Assembly: GCA_022701365.1 (NCBI GenBank)
Contig: JAKUHH010000391.1
Coordinates: forward strand, 61,814 to 125,813
Source of the DNA: Mycocentrospora acerina
Taxonomy: Eukaryota; Ascomycota; Dothideomycetes; Pleosporales
Direction: 5' to 3'
Length of the DNA: 64,000 nucleotides
A model generated the notes under the pieces. It saw only the letters and a list, made by a program, of their open reading frames with translations, made no database searches and had not been told where the DNA came from. How positions within the stretch are numbered: position 1 is the first letter of the stretch; each line of letters opens with the position of its first letter. The translations under genes and the position numbers were made by a program. Below, piece after piece: positions 59,086-64,000 of the stretch.

Positions 59086-59128
59086 ACTGTCTGTCTGTCT
59101 GTCTGTCTGCCTGTCTGTCTGTTTGACT
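59086..59128. repeat. (CTGT)n tetranucleotide repeat
   Basis: About ten CTGT units with two single-base changes, bordered on both sides by TTTGACTG, which hints at a short duplicated flank. Confidence 0.92.
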
Positions 59129-62100
59129 GCCCAATTATCTGCCAGACTGCCTTGCCACCTACAGATTCTCGCTCTGCCACACATCCAATGGTGCAAGCCA
59201 GGCACAAGACCAGTTGCCCAAGCCAGCGACTCACTCGTCTCGTCCATATCAGGCTTGGAGCACACGACAATCTTGATGCAGTGCACGGCTCGTATGTGCA
59301 GCAACGGAGAAATTCTTACCAGCAGCATCGCTGCTCCCACGACCGTTGTGCCTGCCAGGTACCCGCAGTGACAGCTTGACGGATTTCTCCACAGAAAACT
59401 TTTGTTAAATTGCCATCGTAATGCTAGCTCGCGGGGAGGAGGAAAGTGGACTCTGGCGAACGGTTTCGTTACCCTTTGGGTGTGCGCTACTACAATCTGC
59501 AGCGGCTTTCCATCCGGATGGAAGCGAAACAGGGGTATCATTCTGAAAGAGGATCGTGAGTTTGCGGCAACCCTGCCGACACGTGGAATGCTATCAGAGC
59601 AGTGGAGTTTTGTTTGGTGGGTGTGAGAAGCCGCAAGCCTTCGCGCCGATGAAGAGCGGATTTCAGTCCGACGAGAGCCCTACGGCGCGACTTCACGAAT
59701 AATGCGACGCTCCTGCACGCTCACAAAAAGGAGCCTCCTCTCAGCGTCTTCGGACCGGTCATCAATTGACACGGGCAGTCTACACTGCAGCTGGCACCAT
59801 CCCTGCAGATTTGGAATGTTCTATCAAGTTCCGCATCGTTGACAAGATGGCTGTGGTGCAATTTCCCGAAACATGCTCCTCAAATCCTACAATTCGTGGT
59901 TTGCCTTGCGATGTGAAGCAGCAAATGATCTGCTTGTTCAGGCAGTTTGCATTGGATGTGAATGCGATCAGCAAAAAATGATTTCATCCATACGTAACCT
60001 TAGTTTCGTGTTCCTGAAGATCATTTGTGCCTAGGGCGTGGCTCCGTAGCGCAGAGCCTTGGGCCGCACAAGTCGCTGTTGCCGTTGCCCCGGAATAGCC
60101 TCACGTGTTTTCTTGTCAGCTTCAAACATTAGAGCCCAATGTTCGCTGCGACTGGCGTTGTTTATCACAATCATAATTGTATTCAGGATACTTTTCAAGG
60201 GGCTTGCTTGTATTTAAATTCATTGTAGCGCTATTGTATTACCATCTAAAGTTTACAGAGCAAGTAGCATGCGCGTCTCCTTGCGCTGCAGTGTGTGCAC
60301 ACCTCGGGCTACAGTTCTTCAGCACAATTGTAAATACTGGGCTCAACTCTATTTCCCTCAAACACGAATCTTTTCACGCCGCTATTTCAAGTGACGGAGA
60401 AGATGCTAATGGCCTGTTCAAACCGAGCTGAATCCTATTTTAATTGCTCAGCGCAATAAAGGTTGACAGTTACAACTTAAAAACCTGCTCCATGCAGCTA
60501 CTGAGCACGCCACAACTTTCTAGGAACATGTACTCGTCGAACCCTATCCCTATGCGAAACAGCAGTGTGTTCTCTGCGAGCTGTATGTACCTATTGAGAT
60601 AACAGGCCCACAGTTGATAAGTGGTATCAATATGAGGGCTTCTGTGCTACTGCATGAGAATACGCCAAACACAGCCTCACAGAACGTTGAACTCCAGGTC
60701 CGGGCTTCGTTTCTGAATGCGGAACTGGCAGCAGCGCGCCAGCGTACCATGGTTTGCGGGCAGCCACCAACCTGCGCATGCGTATCCTTGGCGAATGGCA
60801 TGCCCAACCTCAGGTACGTATTCTTAGCGAGCAGCATACGGACCAGTTTGCTTATTTCCCCCATGTGAAGTCTAGCGAGCTAAATCTCGTTCGTACATCG
60901 CGATAGCTCCCGCTTTTTGTTCGATCCGAGACGGCTCTCTAGACCGATCGTCGAGGGCAGAAAGAGATCAAGCGCTCGAAATTCTCCTCGTCTTACAGGG
61001 CCAGCCTCCACTTCCACGTACAGGTGACGTATACACACAACATCCACCATATATGCATACTGTCGCTTTTGTGATTGAGATTTGTCAAATACGGGCCAAC
61101 AAGCTCACCAGCCATGCATGGTATTCGCCTCCTTGTAAATCGAGTCAGATGTGCACACACACACTGGAGGAGAATCTTCAAAGGCAAAAAGTTATGGATG
61201 CTTCCGGCCCAAGCCTATCTTTCTAATCACGACTCGATTGTCTTTTGTTCTTGGAGAACGTTTTTGGTTCGTACATTGATACCTGATCGCCAGGTCGTGG
61301 CGAACGCCTTTGTCAAGTTTTCTTTTGGTCAGCAATTCCGCAGCTACATGTCATTTTTTCCCTCAACTGAAGGAATACATCTTGCAACTGATAATGTATC
61401 ATAGGATGTCGCATCTAACTTTTTGGGACAGGCTGTTATCTGTTTTTAGAATGCTCAAAGCAAGTGGCTAGATGTGCAAACAAAGAGATAGCCTATCCCA
61501 GCGCGGCCGTCGTTTGGTGAGGGGGGCAGTAGTTGCTTTTTTCCATCGGGAATTTGCAAATGTCAGATCGCCCAACTTTGATCGTGCAGGCAGGATCGAG
61601 ACTTCCGTGTTTTCCGGGGTAGATTTGGATTTTTCTTATTCGCATCGAGACAGCTTCCGTGGTCCCGCGTTTGTCGACTTGTCACTTCCACTCTTGTTTC
61701 CTCGGATGAACTTTACGATGCTGACTCATACAGGATTTCTGCCTGCCACGTATTTCTCCTCCAGCTAAACCCCTCGTTAGTGGACCAATTCAGCTACTTG
61801 GCCATGAGGTTAGAATGGTGCAGCTCTTCATCAAATTCTCGCATGTCTCGCGTTTCCTAACATTGGCGAAGTCGCTCGATCTTGATCTCTAACCCCTGTC
61901 CAATCTATCTCACACTTTGCGGTGGAGAAACTTGATGATCACAATGCATCATCGAATGCTGTTGCACAAAGGATTGTATGCACATTTGCTCAAGCTTGTG
62001 TTATTGGTAGTTTAGATTAACCCCCTTTGGCCACTTGCATTCTATTCTGCACAGGCAGAAACTAGCCAAACGTTGAATTGATTGATTGTACTTTACATTG

Positions 62101-62820
62101 TGAAATGTTCAAAATAAGCTCCAAATAAATTAGCCAAGGGTTGCATACTTGAATAAATGATAAATCACGCCAACTCCTTTTCTAGAATTCAGCTAGCCCC
62201 CAGTGTTCGTACTATCACACTCGTGTGTCAAAATCCAATATTGAAATGCAAATGGCAACTAACGTCTTCGTAATTTTCATTTTGAGGGACAGGATTTGCG
62301 CTGGGGGTATGCTCAAACATGTACCTTGTGAACTTGTAGATACTGGCTAAATTCGCGGATAGGTTTAAAGATCAATGCTACCTATCGGCGTTTGCCATCT
62401 TCTGCTAGGTACAAATTTATGTTTTGTGTTACAGAACAAGCTTAGTGAATGTTATGTAGAATCATAGACGAAAAAAAAATCCTATCTCATGTTCATTCCC
62501 ACTTAATGTCTGTCATCAATTTTTTTTATGAAAATTTTAATTTGAACGTGCAATTTAGTTAATGAAGCAGAGTAGAATATGTATGATGTTTGATACAGGG
62601 TATGTACGATGAATGTCCTGTCGGCCCGGATAATCAATCACCTGGTTCTGATGAATCTTGTGTAATTCAATGTTTTCGACCGGGATGATAAAATCAAATG
62701 ATTTTGAATTAAAATCCTCCTTGAATTATGGAAAGTCCACATTAGCCATTGCTCTAATATTTATACCTCTATGTTCAATTTCAATTAGACCTGTCTTCTT
62801 CATTTCACTATCCATGTCTT

Positions 62821-62846
62821 CACCACCACCACCACCACCACCACCC
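62821..62846. repeat. (CAC)8 microsatellite
   Basis: Eight CAC/ACC triplets in AT-rich DNA. It would read as Pro or His runs in a short plus-strand frame (62658-62891), which shows no other coding sign. Confidence 0.92.
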
Positions 62847-63201
62847 CTGCCTTCACCAGATTGTGCCCTATTTTTCCAAACGCTACGTTGAAATTGGCCT
62901 ACTATGGGAAAACTTTAAAAAATTGAACGAGTCAATAGTAGGGAATTGCGGCATGGCCTTTTTGGTTGCAGCGCTTTCATCATACATGGATGGCCTTTGG
63001 AAGATTGAGATGAAATATTTGAATTCTTGAAGGAAGAAATTAAAATCAAATTTTTGCAGTCCGATCACTTGTGTAACCACCAGGTTCTAAACCTTTGATT
63101 CACGAGGCAGTTTGTGCTTGTCACAAGGGTCTTCAAATACTGAGTAGAAGGAGTGTGTTGATCTAGGTGTATTTTAATAACTCCATACACCATTCTACAA
63201 T

Positions 63202-63286
63202 TACTGACTGACCAGCTGACCCACTGACGAATTGACTGACTAATTGACTGACTAATTAATTGATTGACTGACTGAATGAATGACTG
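63202..63286. repeat. Degenerate TGAC/TGAT/TGAA tetranucleotide array
   Basis: About 85 bp made of TGAC, TGAT, TAAT and TGAA four-base units with CAGC/CCAC variants at the left. It looks like an old decayed tetranucleotide microsatellite. Confidence 0.85.
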
Positions 63287-63838
63287 GCGGGTTATAATTC
63301 ACCACAGCAACCTACCTTCTCACCACCATATTCTCAATCGACCTGCCTATATCCAAGGATGACAAAGAATTTTAATTTCATTAACGTTGATCTTTTCCAT
63401 ACCATCCACGACTCTAAAACAACAAAAACTATATGCCGAGATGGTCATGTGCAATCCGCAAAACGTATCCAAAAGGCAAAGATTCAATTGCACACCTACA
63501 TATTTCCATGTAATCCTAACGCGCGTTCAATATTGGAGACGAGAAATCAGCAGACTATGAGTTTAGCAGTATGTCTCAGCATAGACGAGTAAATTTCCCG
63601 CTGTTGGATCGATTGAATTAACACTCGGAGAAGGAAAGAAGTATAGAACCTAAGAAGAAAAATCGTGAGAAGAAGAGAGTGGAGACTTGACAATTTTAAT
63701 ACTTTCAAAGCGAGGTGCGAAGTCTAAACGATTCAATATTTTTTTCAATCTGTCCATTTGCGTATTGCTACACAGCGTGAATGAGAATATTAAAGATTGT
63801 CTCTTTTTTTTGGTGTGTTCCCCACAAACTATTAGATT

Positions 63839-64000
63839 CTACATATGCAGAGGTTGAAATGATTTATCAAAAGGAAGGAAATACTTTATTGGTGAAGTGA
63901 ATGAACCATCAACTAACTGACTAGTCAGCGTATTGTCTAGAGTCAAAGTGGTAGTTGTAGAAGTGGTAGTTGTAGAAGTGGTAGTTGTAGAAGTGGTAGT
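63839..64000 (-). CDS. Possible C-terminal end of a Thr/Ser-repeat (mucin-like) protein, partial
   Basis: Read on the minus strand from the right edge, the frame is open for 53 codons to a TAG stop at 63839. The first 18 codons are 3.7 copies of a 15-bp unit encoding TTTST, the composition of O-glycosylated fungal cell-wall proteins. The tail (LTLDNTLTSQLVDGSF and on to PFDKSFQPLHM) has no recognisable domain or GPI signal. The upstream part lies beyond the window. An open frame of 53 codons can arise by chance, so the call rests on the in-frame Thr/Ser repeat alone. Confidence 0.3.
   Translation of the reverse strand, partial: TTTSTTTTSTTTTSTTTTLTLDNTLTSQLVDGSFTSPIKYFLPFDKSFQPLHM
63946..64000. 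repeat. 15-bp tandem repeat running off the window
   Basis: Unit AAGTGGTAGTTGTAG, three perfect copies plus 10 bp to the last base. The total length is unknown because it continues past the edge. Confidence 0.95.

Larger units (their letters stand above)
55684..63838. other. 8-kb region without a convincing gene
   Basis: 55.7-57.4 kb is mixed in composition. 57.4-58.5 kb is GC-rich with open frames in several phases on both strands (355 codons at 57445-58512 minus), none with a family motif. 58.5-60 kb is mixed with simple repeats, and 60-64 kb is AT-rich. Frames at 60550-60864 (minus), 61075-61404 and 61472-61768 (plus) were read and not recognised. The region may hold untranslated or non-coding transcripts, or genes too diverged for me to see. 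Confidence 0.45.

Noticed and set aside
60550..60864. 104-codon minus-strand frame with ATG, and an overlapping plus-strand frame
   Set aside because: Neither has a motif or signal peptide; both lie in the gene-free AT-rich end of the window.

Overview
The window looks like nuclear DNA of a filamentous ascomycete, most likely a Dothideomycete of the Pleosporales type. Genes have short introns (mostly 48-120 bp) with GTRNGT-type donors and CTAAY-type branch points. The families present are typical of these fungi: Rua1-type regulator, fungal secreted PLA2, allantoate-type MFS permeases, GH78, Sec39, CluA, ARPC5. The window also carries a nuclear gene for ATP synthase subunit 8, which most fungi keep in mitochondrial DNA. 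The class assignment is an inference. Twenty-one protein-coding features are listed, two of them cut by the window edges. All splice models were built by hand from reading frame, splice consensus and family conservation. No tRNA, rRNA or intact transposon was recognised.

Layout. 1-6 kb: the 3' end of an alpha/beta hydrolase, an AT-rich gap, and a four-exon DUF1399 (GRDP-like) gene with a Gly/Cys tail. 6-18 kb, minus strand: Rua1-type regulator, adhesin-like membrane protein, ACS-family MFS permease, secreted PLA2, with purine microsatellites between. 18.5-20.6 kb: nuclear atp8 divergent from an NmrA-like gene. 21.8-28.4 kb: a membrane-anchored giant coiled-coil protein converging with Sec39. 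28.4-36.4 kb: AT-rich and gene-poor, holding a small secreted protein with Kex2-type tandem repeats and a second ACS permease. 36.4-45 kb: a mitochondrial AAA-type ATPase divergent from CluA, then an integral membrane protein of unknown function. 45.2-51.6 kb: a rhamnose-use cluster. 54.6-55.7 kb: ARPC5. 55.7-64 kb: no convincing gene until a possible Thr-rich gene that enters from the right edge on the minus strand.

How genes work together. The clearest functional group is L-rhamnose mutarotase, a GH78 alpha-L-rhamnosidase without a signal peptide, and a divergent sugar porter. This suggests import of rhamnosylated sugars followed by intracellular hydrolysis. The AAA ATPase and CluA share a 657-bp divergent promoter and both concern mitochondria. 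atp8 adds a third mitochondrial gene to the window.

Assembly warning: one N at 45687 separates two identical 171-bp copies inside the mutarotase gene. This is most likely an unmerged contig overlap and not biology.
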